Shown: positions 38,185 to 51,361, counted from the stretch's first letter. The stretch: 64,000 nt of DNA from Moniliophthora roreri (GCA_001466705.2 LATX02000001.1:1860001-1924000); one strand, 5' to 3'. Numbers and translations: made by a program. The notes: generated by a model from the letters alone, not told the origin.

Positions 38185-39937
38185 CTAGCGGTTCTCTCTG
38201 GCCCGACTACTTTTCGTATCCACTCTGACATACTCACTGTCGTCCCATGTAGCGCCTCCTCGCCCACCAGGACCCGCGCCACTCTGACGCCGTTGGCCCA
38301 GGTTCTGGGGCTGAGGAGGGGTGCCGGCACCCTCACGCTTTGCGACACTCATATAGGCCTCTCCGAGCATCTGCAAAGCAGTCGCCCTGAATAACGCCTT
38401 GTCTCGCGAGATGGAGGGATCCTCAAGGACACGATCGCAGGTCTCGCGCAGAACCAACTCGATTTCGAGCTTTGCACCCTGAACGGGACGTCAATGATGA
38501 GATCATGATGAGAGAATCAATATACCTTGAACAATGCTTGCAAACCCTTTTCGGCGGCTTGTTCTTCGAGTTTCTGCTTCTCCTCTGGAGACAGATTTCC
38601 AGCCTTTTCCGCAGCTTGTATTTGGTCGAAGACGGCCTTCAGCTCAATAGCAGAGCGAAGAGTTGACACACTGTTGTTTTCGAGATCAGAATTATTCGTT
38701 GCTGTAGAGTGTATGAAACCCTACGTTTCACTGAAAACGTGATATTTGCCTTGCACGTTATGCAGCCATCCGCCGACACCCAAAAAGGACTGATTCGTAG
38801 CTTGGTGATGCTTCGCCTTTGAAACGTAGACAAAGCCGATAGCTTGGAGGAGATCGGCGCCATACGATTCATGTGAGAGGTCCCTTGATATAATAGTCAG
38901 TTGAAGAGCCTGCAGCACAGGTCACTAAAATGCGCACTCTGCTTCGAGCTCACATATAGTTCTCCAACTTCTTGTTACGTCCCGATCGTCAACTCCCGTC
39001 GCGGATTCCGTAAAGATGCTGAGCTTGCGCTCCAAGTTCTCTACCAATTTATTGATACGTTCAGCACGCGCAGCTGCTTTCTGAGATTTTAATCAGCATA
39101 ACTGTAATCGTGATTGAATACTAGAGCTGCATACCTCTGCGGCCTTCTTCTTATCCCTTTCTTCCTTCTTTGCCTTTTCCTCTTCGCTGAGAATTTCCCG
39201 ACCTTTTGCATCCTTGAGTTTTTTACCATCGCCTTCTGCTTCTGCCTCCTCGGCCTCCTGTAAAGCCGCCTTCATATCACGAGCCAGACTAATCTGTCCG
39301 ATGATGGGAATGAACCGTTCTCCACCAAAGATTGCAGAGAACACTTCTTCAGGATCGACATATCCGCCTTCCGGCGCTGACTCCTTTGGACCAAACTCGT
39401 TGTATTTCTTGCGGAGCGCGGGATCAGACAGAGTCTGGTAAGCAATCGCAATTGCTTTGAATCGTTCTTCAGCTTGGGGATCATCAGGGTTCTTATCCGG
39501 GTGGTGTTTGATTGCCAGACGACCTGGATGGTACTCTTCATTTAGTATATAATGACACTATAAAATCACCCAAACTCACGATACGCCTTCTTAATCTCGT
39601 CCGTTGTGGCTTGAACATCTACACCCAGAATATCATAGTACCCAGTCTCTAGCGGGCGCTCCTGTGTGCCTATCTTTCTTCCCTTTCGCTGTGGTAATGG
39701 TGGGGGTCCAGTATTTGATGAAGAGCCGGCTGAACCATTAGGACGGTAGACCTGAGCAGGAACTTGAGTCGGATAGAAGGCATGAGAAAAGGTCGAGCGA
39801 CAGGAAAAACATTGAATTTGAAGGAGAGTTCCTGAACTTGGCTGAGGGTCTGGGACTGGAAATTCGAGGGGAGATGAGCAGGTAGAGCATGCAGTTGGAA
39901 CATGCGGTATGCGTGGACGAGACGGGATTGGACTCAT
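38185..39937 (-). CDS. DnaJ/Hsp40 co-chaperone, Caj1/Djp1-like
   Basis: Stimulates Hsp70. I start at the ATG at 39937 ([20 protein letters not shown]). The N-terminal ~80 residues carry two CxxC pairs (CSTC and CFSC), a likely zinc ribbon. J domain from residue ~115: [20 protein letters not shown], then [20 protein letters not shown] with the HPD triad. After it come a [20 protein letters not shown] segment and an acidic/Lys-rich coiled region ([20 protein letters not shown]), then the DnaJ-X-type C-terminal domain. It ends [19 protein letters not shown]. At least six exons. It shares a 60-bp divergent gap with the SRPK gene if the latter starts at 39998. Confidence 0.87.
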
Positions 39938-39997
39938 TGGTATAGCCGGTGCAGGCAAGTCCGACTTCCAATCAGTGTCACCGAATGTGTCACACAA

Positions 39998-42900
39998 TGA
40001 GCGGAGCCGTATCTATTATCTATCTCCCTTGGCTGACAAATTTTGTTCGTTTGGTCCAATCAACTCCAGTTCAACCCGTTCGTCGTCGGCGCAGAGCACG
40101 GTCTGCTGCACCCTCTGCAGGCTCCCCCCAGATGGCAAATAAGCTTGCTTGCGCAAAGTATCAGTACGTCGTCACCGCAAACGGTCCCAAGATTCTCCCC
40201 GTCGAAGACACTCCCTCAAAGGATGAAGAATCTCCTGCCGATTACAATGCTGGTGGTTATCTTCAAGTTAAGGTTGGGGATACATTCAAGAATGGTCGAT
40301 ATCGTGTCATAAGGAAACTAGGGTGAGTACTTGTGCAATTTTTCTGCTGCTCATCGCACGTAATCTTGCATCATTATCGTAGATGGGGTCATTTTTCGAC
40401 AGTATGGCTCGTGAAGGACGCACAGTAAGTTTCACTTTTTCCCCTTTGTTCCTCATCACATCTTCTCACAATCATACTTTTCTAGTTTAAGCTGTCATTC
40501 AGCGCTCAAGGTCGTCAAGTCTGCAGGTCGATATGCAGAAACAGCTAGAGATGAAATCAAGCTTCTCTCCAAAGTCGCTTCCTTTTCACCCACGCATCCC
40601 GGAAGGCAGTACATTGTTTCCTTCCTTGATTCATTCTCTCACCAAGGCCCCGAAGCTCAACATATTTGCATCGTCTTCGAACCTTTGGGGGAGAATTTAC
40701 TGGCTCTGATTGAGCGGAACCGTAAAAAGGGTGTTCCTCGATCTCTTGTTAAACTCATTGCCAGGCAAGTTCTTCTTGGTCTCCAATATCTTCACGATGA
40801 GTGCGACCTAGTACACACTGATATAAAGCCGGAGAACATACGTGAGTACCTGATTCGCATTGCCGCTATGACTCGTACGAGCTTAACCACTACTTATTAT
40901 AGTAATATCAATCCCCGACATCGAGGCTCACATCTATAACGAATTATTACAGAGTCCATCTCCCACATCTCGTCGCGTGGGTGTACCTTTACCCAACAAA
41001 TCCCGGACCGGCGTTACTATTCCTCTTAACCAGCGTGGTTCTCGCCGCCAGGTCCAGATTTTCGAGTCACAACCTCTGTCTAGCCCTGGGCGAAGTGCGG
41101 GTGCGCATGGTCACGGAAGCTTCAGCATGAGTCTTGGTGCCAGTGCTGGTAGCGGCAGTGGCCCAAATAGCGCCGCTAGTAGCTATATTGCACAAATGCA
41201 TATGACGCGGCTATCAAGCGCTAGTAATGTCACTGCAAATGGGCCCAAATTGAGCTCTAGCGCTCCGAAGGTACCCAGTGGACTGTCTATGACCAACCCG
41301 GCCAATGAAAAACTCCAGACGAGTAAATCGACTCCCAATGTCAACCCCAGCAAGATCACGCCTCATTCTCCCCCACAGCCTAATGGTGATCCCAACAATT
41401 CACCCTCCACGTCCTCATCTTCATCGTCCATGACTTCATCACATTCTGCTGGCGCAGGCTCTAGCAGCAACTATAGTACACCACCCACGTCCCTTTCACA
41501 TTCACTCGGCACCGCCATAGGCAGCGTCTTGACGATGCCACGAAAGATCCCCGACTCCAGAGTCCATGTACTTCCTCCCATTGCCGATCACGCTGGTTCC
41601 GAACGCGTTGGTCTGCCAATGAAGAAGTCAAAGGGCAAGGAGAAAGAAAGTTCACAGGGGCTATCGACATCCTGGATGGACAAAGTATCGAAGCAGTCAT
41701 CGTGGAAAGATACGATCTCTTTCTCACTTGGCTCGTCATACAAATCATCTTCCTCTAGAGACGAGTCGAAACCTGACCGTAGCGCGCAGCCACAGTCTCG
41801 ATCTCATTCTGGGGTATCTGGGTCGTGGAAGGACCCAGGTCTGGCAGCACCGGCACCAGCGGTGGTCGTATCGACTGCTGTAAGAGCGGATGGCGAGGAG
41901 GAAGGTGAAGACTATTTCCGTATAGCGGGTAGTAGTGGTACAGGGAGCTCCGATACATCCAAGTCCGAGAGCTCGTCCGCAACTGCAACGGTTGCCAGAC
42001 CTTCGCCATCAGGAACCGTTCGATCAGAGATACCAAAGGCACCAGAGTCCAGATCTGGGAGTTCCTCAATCAACAAATCCGAGTTTGCCGTCAAGCCAAT
42101 AAACAGACCTTCGAATGGGAACAATCCCTCACTTCTATCACAGACTGCTCCGCGTGCCTCCTCCGGCACAGCTACGCGAACGTCGCCTTCACACCACACA
42201 TCACAACTTTCTGCGCACGTGCACAAACACCCACCGCCTAATGATCGTCCAGCAGCAGATTCGGATGTTACACCTCAGAAGAGTAGTTCTCGGACAAAAG
42301 CTAGATTATCGGGACCCAAAGTTATCATTCCCACCGCAACCAATATAGACGTTACACCCACAGCATCACCAAACGCCCCTCCTCCGTCACCCAACGATGC
42401 CTCCCCAATACCATTCAGCTATACGAAACCTGTAGCTGTTCCTCCTCCCACTAACAATGTTCCTACCACTGATTCTACGCCTGTCCCATATCCTTTGACT
42501 ATACCTCGTTCCACGCACTTCCCACCACCGGTTTTAATAAAGATTGCGGATCTCGGGAATGCTACGCCGTCGAAGAAGCACTACACTGAGGAAATTCAGA
42601 CCAGGCAGTACCGGGCGCCTGAGGCTATTGTCGGAAGAAAGGACTGGAATACAACTGCAGATATTTGGAGTGTGGCCTGTGTCGTAAGTATCCTTGCTTC
42701 CTGCTACGTCGAACGCGTTACCGACTTTTCCGTAGGTGTTTGAACTGTTAGCCGGAGAATATCTGTTTGATCCTCAAGGTCAAGGAGAGTTGTTCACCAA
42801 GGACGATGATCATATGGCTCAGATCATTGAGCTTCTTGGTGACTATGCCCTAGAAGCTAAGATGGGTGGCAAATACAGCCGCGACTTGTTCGACCATCAA

Positions 42901-43168
42901 GGTATGTTTCCTCATTCTCCTGCCAACTTCAATAGCACCCATTCTTTCGCTAGGCAACCTCCGCTACATTAAGACTTTGAAACCTTGGCCACTCAAACGA
43001 GTTATGATCGAGAAGTATTTGTTTACCGAAGAGGACTCTCAAGCCCTCTGCGACTTTTTGCTGCCCATGTTGGTCATCGACTTCAAACACCGTGCCTCGG
43101 CACGAGACATGGTCGACCACGAATGGTTAAAGATCACCGAATCCGATGGCCCCTGTGATGAATGGTGA
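39998..43168 (+). CDS. SRPK: SR-protein kinase (SRPK / Sky1-Dsk1 type)
   Basis: Phosphorylates Arg/Ser-rich splicing factors. N-lobe: VKVGDTFKNGRYRVIRKLGW, then GHFSTVWLVKD and HSALKVVKSAGRYAETARDE. Catalytic loop: LVHTDIKPENI (HTD for HRD, typical of SRPKs). After an intron the frame opens into a low-complexity spacer of about 520 residues, then the C-lobe resumes with KIADLGNATPSKKHYTEEIQ (DLG, as in SRPKs), TRQYRAPEAIVGRKDWNTTA and FELLAGEYLFDPQGQGEL. It ends at 43168. Start is uncertain: an ATG at 39998, or MANKLACAKYQYVV at 40132, which lies in the same frame. Family SRPKs have a spacer, but this one is long. Confidence 0.9.
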
Positions 43169-44364
43169 CGACCTTTAGCACTTTCGGGTTTGAGCGTTGC
43201 TCTTCGTTTCCGGGCCAGGACTTATATTTCAGCACTTCATAGACTTCCTCTTCCTCGGCTCATGGACGCATACTTCGCTGTCGCAGCCGTGAGGCTGCAC
43301 ATCGAGGGTTTCTAGAATATGTGATAGCACCACTGTACTTTCTTGTTATATTATTACCTATTTTTCCTTCTTGTTCATTCTTTTTATTGTTAATGTCTTT
43401 GGGCACTCTTTTCTCTTTTGGGCTTTCAATCAACCATTATACCCTACTAGATGCATGCTCCACTCCTGTTTTCTTGTCTGTGTTTATACCGTCAGTGCCT
43501 CGATGACTGGTTCTCTGTGTTTGTACGGTACACTTTTTCTCGGACTCGCCCATTCCCTAGGAGTGTCGCCCTTTGTACCTATTCATCCTCTCCCTCTCCA
43601 CACCACTCATGAACATCATTCTCCGACTAGAGGACTCACAACCCTCATCCTTCCAGCGACACATTCACCCTCCATCCCATTTAGCACATCCCATATTTCC
43701 TGTCGTTTCCTCAGCTGTAGCTATGTCTTATCCATGATTTTATTAGCTTACTCTACACCATGATTTATCTCTCCTTAGACAATTACATTGTGATTATGCT
43801 TCCTCCAAGTGTCTACGTCCGAGCTCAGAAATGCATCGTGCGTACTTAGGAGCTAGATGTCAAGTGCGTTCACGAATCACCTCTGAGGGATCTTTAACTC
43901 ACGCAAGCCGCGGCTTGAGATCGCACGCCGCACGCGTATCGGTGAAGGATACAGAGTGATGAAGTTGGCCTAAAGTTCGTTGATGTATGAATCTCGCCTG
44001 TGTTCGCTTGAATTCCTTCCGTAGCCTTCGAGTAGCTCAGGTAGCAAACAAGATTATGCCATCAAGATGTGCATAATTGCTGTCCGAGACCTCTAGTTTC
44101 ATTCATGAAGTTACACTGAATGTAGAATAAAGTACGTGAGTCCAAATTCAAAAATGGATTGCAATGGGTATAAGATATAGGAGGGTAGAAGTGGATATCA
44201 TAGGCACACCTATATTCGCGTCTGGAATGCGGGGGGATCAAAAAACAAAGCAAAGAAACAAATATCGACAAGTATACAAAAGGAAAGACAGGGATAAGGA
44301 ATGAACATTGCATACAGTTCAATACGATAACAACTACAAGTCCTTGTGATGTTCGGTCCGGGTT
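43169..44364. other. Long convergent intergenic region
   Basis: Almost 1.2 kb between the 3' ends of the SRPK gene and the chitin deacetylase. It is rich in T and C on the plus strand (3' untranslated DNA likely). A 130-codon ORF at 43371 is low complexity and has no codon-level sign of a gene. I see no RNA gene here. Confidence 0.5.
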
Positions 44365-46184
44365 TTACAGCCAAGAAAGAGTCAGTACGAAAGTCGCTGC
44401 ACATGCCAGCATGGCAACTGATCCACCGGAGGCAGCGTTTTGAACAGCGCCGTTTCGTCCCGCTGCACCAGTAGCTTGAGCTGAACCGGGTGCACCCGAA
44501 GAAAGCGTAGCTACGTTACTCGCTACAATATCATTTAGCCGCTGTTCGCATTTTTGGAGAACACGATATCATACCGGACACGGGCGGTGGATTAGTTTTG
44601 TTATCGTTCAGCTCCACATAGGCGTCGTTCAGCGGTTTGTTCAAGCAGGTGACGACAGGTTCCATCGTGATACCCCGTTTCAAGGCATCAGGGAGGATAT
44701 ATCCGGTTGCGAGTTCAACCGTCTCTTCGAACAGATCGTGCTCCAGCACAATAAAACCGTGGTCCAGTTGGGACGCGTTCCCCAGGATCGCGTTCCAGTT
44801 GTTGAGTACTTGCGGGGCAGAGGTCATGCCGTTGTGGACATTGAAGTCTACAAGGAATCAGTATGAGACTGGAACGCGTACGAGAGCTGGACTCACCGTC
44901 GGTATCAAATGTGTGTAAAGCATCTTGCCTCGTCCACATCACCGGTGTAAGACCTAGCATCCGAGAGTTCAAAGCGAGTTTGGAAATAACGAGTATAGTT
45001 TAACTCACCCATCGCGCGGGAGATAGCCCGTACGCGGTTGCTAATCGGTAATGAGAATCTTACTTCCCGTGATGTTTAGGTAGCACTTACTCAATATCGC
45101 CGTAAGGCGGACGCATCGTATTGGGAGTGACACCCAAAATATCCTTGATAACCTTCCGAGTCCAACCTAACTCGGCGATAATTTCATCGTTTGTCAAAGT
45201 CGTCAATGCCGGGTGACTCCATGTATGGACCCCAATCTGGTGCCCGGCCATGTATTCCGCTTGCAAGATTGCGGGGAAGGAGATACATCGTGAACCGACA
45301 ACGAAAAAGGTCGCTTTGAGGTTTTGCTCGCCAAGGTATGTCATCAGGTTTGGCGTATAGAACGAGGGTCCGTCGTCGTCTGAGCGAAGAGTTACCGAGA
45401 GAAACGTCAGATAGGCTACTTCCAAGGTAGAGTACTTCGGAATACATACAAGTAAGTCCCCAGTGGCTCTAATTCAGATAAGTAATGAATCGTAAGCACG
45501 CTAATAAATCGTGTAATAACACACCTTGGCCGGGCAGTCCGAAATATCACTGGGCTGAGTGCATCCTCCACAAGTCCACCAACAGCGAGATGTGTCCTTG
45601 ACCGCGTCTGGATTGGCTGGGCATCCACCTAAAATGGCAACTCAGGGTTAACTCCGAGGATCATTCACTGAAAATCAACCACCACTTGCCTGCAACAGTG
45701 GGAGGAATGTTGGGAATTTGGATACCCGAATTTGCTACCTCTTGCTTCCATTGCTGCACTTCGGGTGAATCCGTAGGCGGCTTGACATCCAGACTTGGGT
45801 AACTTTTGGGGTTGAGCAAAGCAGCTGATGAAACGGTCAGTAAACGCCGTTCAAGAATGGAATACGTCAAGAATGAAGTCAACCATTTGGAAGAGCTGGC
45901 GCGTTTGAAACGACAGTCGGAGTAGATCCGGCTGGATAAGTTGACGGAAGAGGAATGGTAGGGCTAGATGCTTGACTCGCGACAATGGATGATAATGGAA
46001 CCGCAGTGGGATTTGTCGAAGCCAATTGAAAAGTAAGCGTAGCCTGAGTTGACGCAGACGGAGGTGTTGAGGATGCTACTGGAGCACTGGGTGCAGAAGA
46101 GGCGGCTTGACGCGCAGCATGCTGCAGTTTGTTGGCTGAAACGAGGGATGCTGCAGCGAGCGAAAGCAGCGCGGAAGACAACAT
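44365..46184 (-). CDS. Chitin deacetylase (CE4), probably GPI-anchored
   Basis: Removes acetyl groups from chitin in the wall. Signal peptide MLSSALLSLAAASLVSA, then a Ser/Thr/Pro-rich stretch of about 80 residues. The NodB domain has all motifs: TYDDGPS (motif 1, made by splicing at about 45380), HTWSHPAL (motif 2), RPPYGD (motif 3), a DTDDFN segment (motif 4) and IVLEHD (motif 5). A Cys-rich insert (CWWTCGGCT) precedes it. The C-terminal end is Ser/Gly/Ala-rich, then hydrophobic (VAMLACAATFVLTLSWL), the classic GPI-anchor signal. About ten exons, the first 180-nt-plus exon carrying the signal peptide. Confidence 0.93.
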
Positions 46185-46320
46185 GATGGTTGAAAAGAAA
46201 GATCGACAGCGTGCAGATAGATTCCATTAAATATTAATAGTACTCCAAGTCACGCTCCTTAGTGGAGCATACCAAACAACTCCTGATGTACGTACAGTAT
46301 GTATGCCCTGACAACCAATT

Positions 46321-47374
46321 TTAAACTCTCTGCTTCTTCGTTTTCGGTTTCTCGAGGTCGATTTCAGCATCCTCGTCATCATCATCTTCTTCGTCATCCG
46401 AATCCAATTCCTCACCGCCAGCTTGTCCAAGGAAATAGTCAATGGCCTCTGGGAAAATTTCATTGGCAATGTTCAATCCAATCTGTCAAGTATTTTTAAC
46501 CATCTGATCAGTGTCTGTGGCTATTATGCGGCTCACCTCGTAAAGGTCAGATTCTTGCTCAAAGAAGTTGAAGAAGCTTCCGGAATCGACAGGTTCTTCT
46601 TCATCTTCGTCGTCTCCGCCGCCAGCCTCACGGGGATACAACTTGGTCAGCGCTTTGTCGGCATCTTTCCAGTTTATTTTAATGGCCTATTCCCGCAGCA
46701 GATCATCAGCATTCCATGCATACAGCATGTGCAATCAACAACTAACCGAAGGCTTTACGTCCCGCTCCCATGAAAAGTCGAGCATCGATGGTGTGATGCC
46801 GTCTTCATCAGGTTTTTCATCAGCAGCAGCTGGAGGTGGAACATATTTATATTCCTTTTTCAACACAGAGTCCGTAAAATGAGGGTTCTCTTTAAAGTGC
46901 TGTGTAAGGTTTTATGAGTAACGGCAGGTTCATCATCAGCATAGCATCAAAGAATCCAACTCACAAATTCGATGGTGTAGCATCTTAGTTCCTGTGGGTC
47001 ACGGACGATCCACACGTCTTCGAGATAGCTCAAAGCAAGTTGGTCAGCACTGTGCTGAGCGTGGATGGCGAAGAGCGAGTGGTTCAGGAGCGCGATGGGC
47101 CAAAACTTTGGAATTGTTTTGAGGACTTCACGACGTCTTTCGTAGACAGGCACGAGCTTCTTTTGAGCATCCCTCTCTAGAGAAGAAAAAATATCAGGAA
47201 CCACAAAAAGTGGTGCGAAAAAAAATGAAACGAACCGAGGATTAACTCTGCGCGTTGAATATCCTTGCGGATATTGTCTAGCTTTTGGGCATCTTCATCA
47301 GAAAGCTCGGCAGTCTGTAGAGGGTTTTTCTCGTCATCAGCGCCGGGGGAGCCTCTCTTGGTACCCTTGGTCAT
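46321..47374 (-). CDS. NAP/SET-family histone chaperone (Vps75/SET-like)
   Basis: Histone-binding chaperone. Start MTKGTKRGSPGADDEKNPLQ, then a long dimerisation helix (ELSDEDAQKLDNIRKDIQRA, LVPVYERRREVLKTI). The earmuff domain follows: FWPIALLNHSLFAIHAQHSA, SYLEDVWIVRDPQELRCYTI, then FKENPHFTDSVLKKEYKY. The C-terminal end is strongly acidic (EELDSDDEEDDDDEDAEIDL), typical of SET/TAF-I. Length about 265 residues. A nuclear signal-like end KPKTKKQRV closes it. Length and lack of a long N-terminal region favour SET/Vps75 over Nap1. Confidence 0.88.
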
Positions 47375-47589
47375 CGTTTTTGTGAGGAGATGGGGTGAAT
47401 GAGGGATAAAGAACGGACGCGTGAAAAATAAATTTTACCTTCCTCATCCGTGATTTGGTCCATGGTCCATGGTACATCACTCCTTTCCCACTCTGCTGTT
47501 CAACGTAAGTAACTCAGCATGCAGGGAAGTCCCAGTTAGCCCATATATATCCAGTAAAGTCTATGTACAAAGAAGTATCGAGTACACTA

Positions 47590-50316
47590 TTAATCTACCC
47601 TCTTCTTGGTTGAATCAGTTAGAGGAATCGCTCCCTCTTCGACTTTGCTTTGAACGCGAGGTATCCAATTGGTGCGTTTACCAACCATCGTGCCCAACTT
47701 TCCTCCCACACCCATACCATGACGAGCAGAGCGATAGCCGGGACCGTTGTAGTATACCGCGTCATTGAGCGGTATCAGTCGGGGCCAGGATACGTAGAGA
47801 ATTCCGTGAGCAATGATGAATGTGAGAGATAAAGCCAGTAAGATGAACCATAAAAGGAAGTAATAGAAAAGAGAGTAGTCTGAATTGCACATCAAAGAAA
47901 GGACAATGCTTGAATAACACAAAGACGAACCTGATGTACGGGGTAGCGTCAAGCCTGCACAGATCATGAACCCAGAGAAAAAAGCAATGGCAGGCATCTA
48001 TTTGTTGATCGTTAGGCGTGCTTCAGAGTTCGACCTAGGCGACACCCACCGAACGAACAACAAGCGATCTGGTATCGGTAATCAAGAACAAGGCACTTGA
48101 AGGAGTCTTCCTCGGTAGCCATGCGCCAGTCACCAAGTCGAAGGCGTCCTGAGCGGAAACGTGAGCCAGGCCTCTCGTGATTGTGAAATTTCAGCACGTA
48201 CTTGTCGGGCACCGTCAAAGTGGTTGTTTTTCAGGTATCTCAAAACAGACTTGACACCATCTTCAAGAACACCCTTCTGGGTGCGTTTGTTGGTGCGGGT
48301 GAAATCAGACTTGAGCGCGCCAGATCCGGCGTAAGCCTTGGATATGGAGTCAGCGTGGTCAGCCCACACTGAAAGAAGAATCAGGACCATCTTCGTCTGC
48401 ATAAATTGGGTCGACTTACTCTCACGGAAATCCTTGCTCAACGCCTCGACATCATCAACACCCCTTTCCTTTGACAGGATACCTATCTCCTGGAGCTGCT
48501 TGTTTAAGGTGTACTTGGCCAGCGCAGCCTGTACGACACTGGTGCGATCGAGGTTATCCATGCAATTCGTCCGTACAACACCCATTTGCATTTTGACTGG
48601 AGTTGGCTGGTCGGCACTGACATGCAGATATCTGGAATGGGTTAACGACAATAATTTTGGATACACAAACCATCCGTGCTTACCCATATTTCTGCAAGTC
48701 GTCTTGAACCTTATCCACTAGAACACTTATTCGATCCCAACGCATGTTTTTGCACTCGGTATGGAAGTCAAAGTATTGATAACGGACTTGAGGTAAATTG
48801 AGCTATTTCATTAACGTTATTACAATTCACCTCCGACACTCCAACTGAACGAACCTGTTCCACATGACGCTCATAGGCCTCCTTGACCGGACGTTCATGC
48901 CCTTTATGGTTGACGAGGTTGACGAGAGTTTGAAGACCGTAAATGGCGTTTTGCTCAAGTAAATGCATCTTCACTACGTCAGGCTGGTGGTGGAAGGATC
49001 CGTGAGCTTCTTCAAAAGCTGAGAAGGGTGTTTACATACTGTATTGGACAGGTCCATAATTTGTAAGTCGGGCTTGTACCTTAACGTGTTAATTTCCGCC
49101 CAGAAGAGAGGAACACTTCCTCGAATCTGGACAAAGCTGAATTTGTGGGCGTAGTCGTTTGAGGAGCGTTGTGAACCTAGAAGGTTTTGGTTTTCGACCA
49201 ATAGTATTTGTTCTGATTCGTTGAAGTTGGCGACATGACCTTCGTGGTCAATGCCTCGGCGGAAATATCGCGTGCCAGAGCGGAAACGTGAACGTCGGCT
49301 AATGAGGCAAAGTTCCATACGTGTGCCATGCATAAATACTGGGCGGATATCGAAGGCTTGGGTAGACGTCAGGCGATAGCACGAGGCTCCAAAATGAATA
49401 ATATGACTGACTGCCATAAATAACGGGAAGGATGTAGCCACTCAACTGAGGCTCAAGATCAGCGGAGGCAGGTGAAGAGGTGGACGTCACGTACGTCTTG
49501 TTTGCCACTGGCCTCTATTAACCGCGTCTGTAGAAACCTGGCGAATGTTGGTCCGCTTAGAAAGAAACGTGTTGATGTTGAAACGGGCTTTTTACCTGTT
49601 CCAAAAAAACCGGTCATCTGCCTGTCCGAGCGTAAGTCTATGCTTGTAGAGTATGCAAGGGTCGACATACCGCTTCCCAAAGAGCCCTGCTCACATCCTT
49701 CTCTTGGCTTTCATGTTGCGCTTGTAACCGCCGCGTCGTATCCCATCCATAGCTGAAAATGAAAACGCCTCCATTCAAATGAGATCTTAGCAATGCTAGT
49801 AAATGAGCCTCGACCGGGTGAGGAGGGTTGTAGACGTTGACATTAGGGTTCAACGGGAGGATGTCGAAGTCGGATGCTCTGTAAACATCGTTTCCCATTA
49901 TACTTCCAAGGGATTCACGTCCAGTGATTATGACGACATATTCAGCTGCATGAAGATGCACTCAGTGAGAGAAGAAGTGGAGCAAAGACAACACGCACAT
50001 AACGTCAGGGATATGATACCCATGATTCCATACACTGACTTTCCGGACCGACGAGCATTATACGGGTGGGTAGTTTGAGGAGCTGCATGGTGTGTATGAT
50101 AAGCCATTCCATACTTTCCAGAGAAACATACGGTTCAGAACAATGTCGCCAGTGTTTCGATGAATAGTGAGTGACTGTGCAGCGACTGACTCGCCAATGG
50201 GGACAAAGATGTAGGCATCATTGGAGTCGGAATAACTGGAAACTGCATCAGAAGAGAAGCAAGTAGACAAGTAGCACAGAGACTGACAGATTAAATCGCT
50301 GGTGAATGGGTTTCAT
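47590..50316 (-). CDS. SAC1: SAC1 phosphoinositide phosphatase
   Basis: Removes phosphate from PtdIns4P at the ER and Golgi. Start MKPIHQRFNL joined by splicing at about 50280-50245 to SSYSDSNDAYIFVPIG. SAC domain segments: AEYVVIITGRESLGSIMGND, MHGTRMELCLISRRSRFRSG, TRYFRRGIDHEGHVANFNES, RGSVPLFWAEI. Catalytic CX5R: RTNCMDNLDRTSVVQAALAK. Two C-terminal membrane spans (MPAIAFFSGFMICAGLTL and YYFLLWFILLALSLTFIIAH) anchor it in the ER, and the tail ends DSTKKRVD. About twelve exons. It shares a 130-bp divergent promoter gap with LEA1. Confidence 0.93.
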
Positions 50317-50445
50317 GGCCAATGTAGTAGTAGAGGGAAGAGGGATAGCGCAAGGCCAGCCCCTTTCGACCGACACGCGTGGCAAAGTTTGCATTTTCCC
50401 AACTTCAACTTGGGCCTCCTCCTCGTCCTTGTCCCAAAATCCAGC

Positions 50446-51361
50446 ATGAAGCTCACCCCAGAGCTCCTTGCCCAGGCGCCCTCGGCTCTCAATCCCTCAA
50501 AAGAAAGACAGCTTGACCTCCGAGGTGAGCAAATACGTCTCCTCTTCTGCTTCATTCTTACAGTTTGCTCAAAGGCTATAAAATTCCTGCCATCGAAAAT
50601 CTTGGTGTCACCAGAGTACGCGTCTTTCTCATTCTTTTTCTGTAGAATTTCGTCTCATCGCGCATTCTCTAGGACCAACATGATGCTATAGATCTTACAG
50701 ATAACTCGATAACAACGCTGGGCAACCTGCCTTTACTCAAACGACTTCACACCCTTTTTCTCGCCAATAACAGAGTTTCCGCGATTTCGCCCTCCATACA
50801 CCTCTCTGTGCCCAATCTCACCACCCTAGTCCTCACTAACAACAACATATCTGAGTTGGGAGACCTCGGACCGCTGAAGGAACTCAAACATCTCAAATAT
50901 TTATCGTTGATGGGCAACCCCGTCAGGGAGAAAAAATGGTATCGCGAGTGGCTTGCCTGGAGATTACCGGGGCTAAGAGTTTTGGACTTTCAGAGAATTC
51001 GAGACAAGGTGCGCCAGCCACCTGTCTATGGCGTCGTCACACGACTGAGCGGTTCGGTTTATCGTGTTCGCAGGAAAGGGCACAGGGAAAGCAGTTGTTT
51101 GTAACAGTAGATGGTTTGCCCACGGCACTCGCAACTACGTTGTCGACAGCTGTTTCGACCCAATCTTCGAAAGCCACACTTACCATCGATGAACCAAGGC
51201 CAGCAGCTCCCACTGCAAAGGCAGGCAGGTTGATGACAAGGGAAGATGCAGAAAAAGTCAAGGCGGCTATTGCTCAGGCGAAGAGCATAGAGGAGATCAG
51301 ACGGCTGGAAAGAAGTCTTAGGGAAGGATACATCCCGGAAATGGAATCGGTGGGGGCATGA
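50446..51361 (+). CDS. LEA1: U2 snRNP protein A' (LEA1)
   Basis: LRR protein that pairs with U2B'' in the U2 snRNP. Start MKLTPELLAQAPSALNPSKE. Exons join as RQLDLR-GYKIPAIENLGVTR-DQHDAIDLTDNSITTLGNLP. LRRs follow (LKRLHTLFLANNRVSAISPS, LTTLVLTNNNISELGDLGPL, HLKYLSLMGNPVREKKWYRE) and the LRR cap WRLPGLRVLDFQRIRDKERA after splicing at about 51009. The tail RLMTREDAEKVKAAIAQAKS then IEEIRRLERSLREGYIP is the usual U2A' C-terminus. About 240 residues, as expected. Confidence 0.93.

Noticed and set aside
39938..39997. Longer DnaJ N-terminus from 39997
   Set aside because: It would need a TTG start; the first ATG in that frame is at 39937.
43371..43763. 130-codon ORF in the SRPK/chitin deacetylase gap
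   Set aside because: Low complexity, T/C-driven, no recognisable domain and no promoter or splice context.
46568..46882. 104-codon plus-strand ORF
   Set aside because: Antisense shadow of the acidic-tail exons of the NAP/SET gene.
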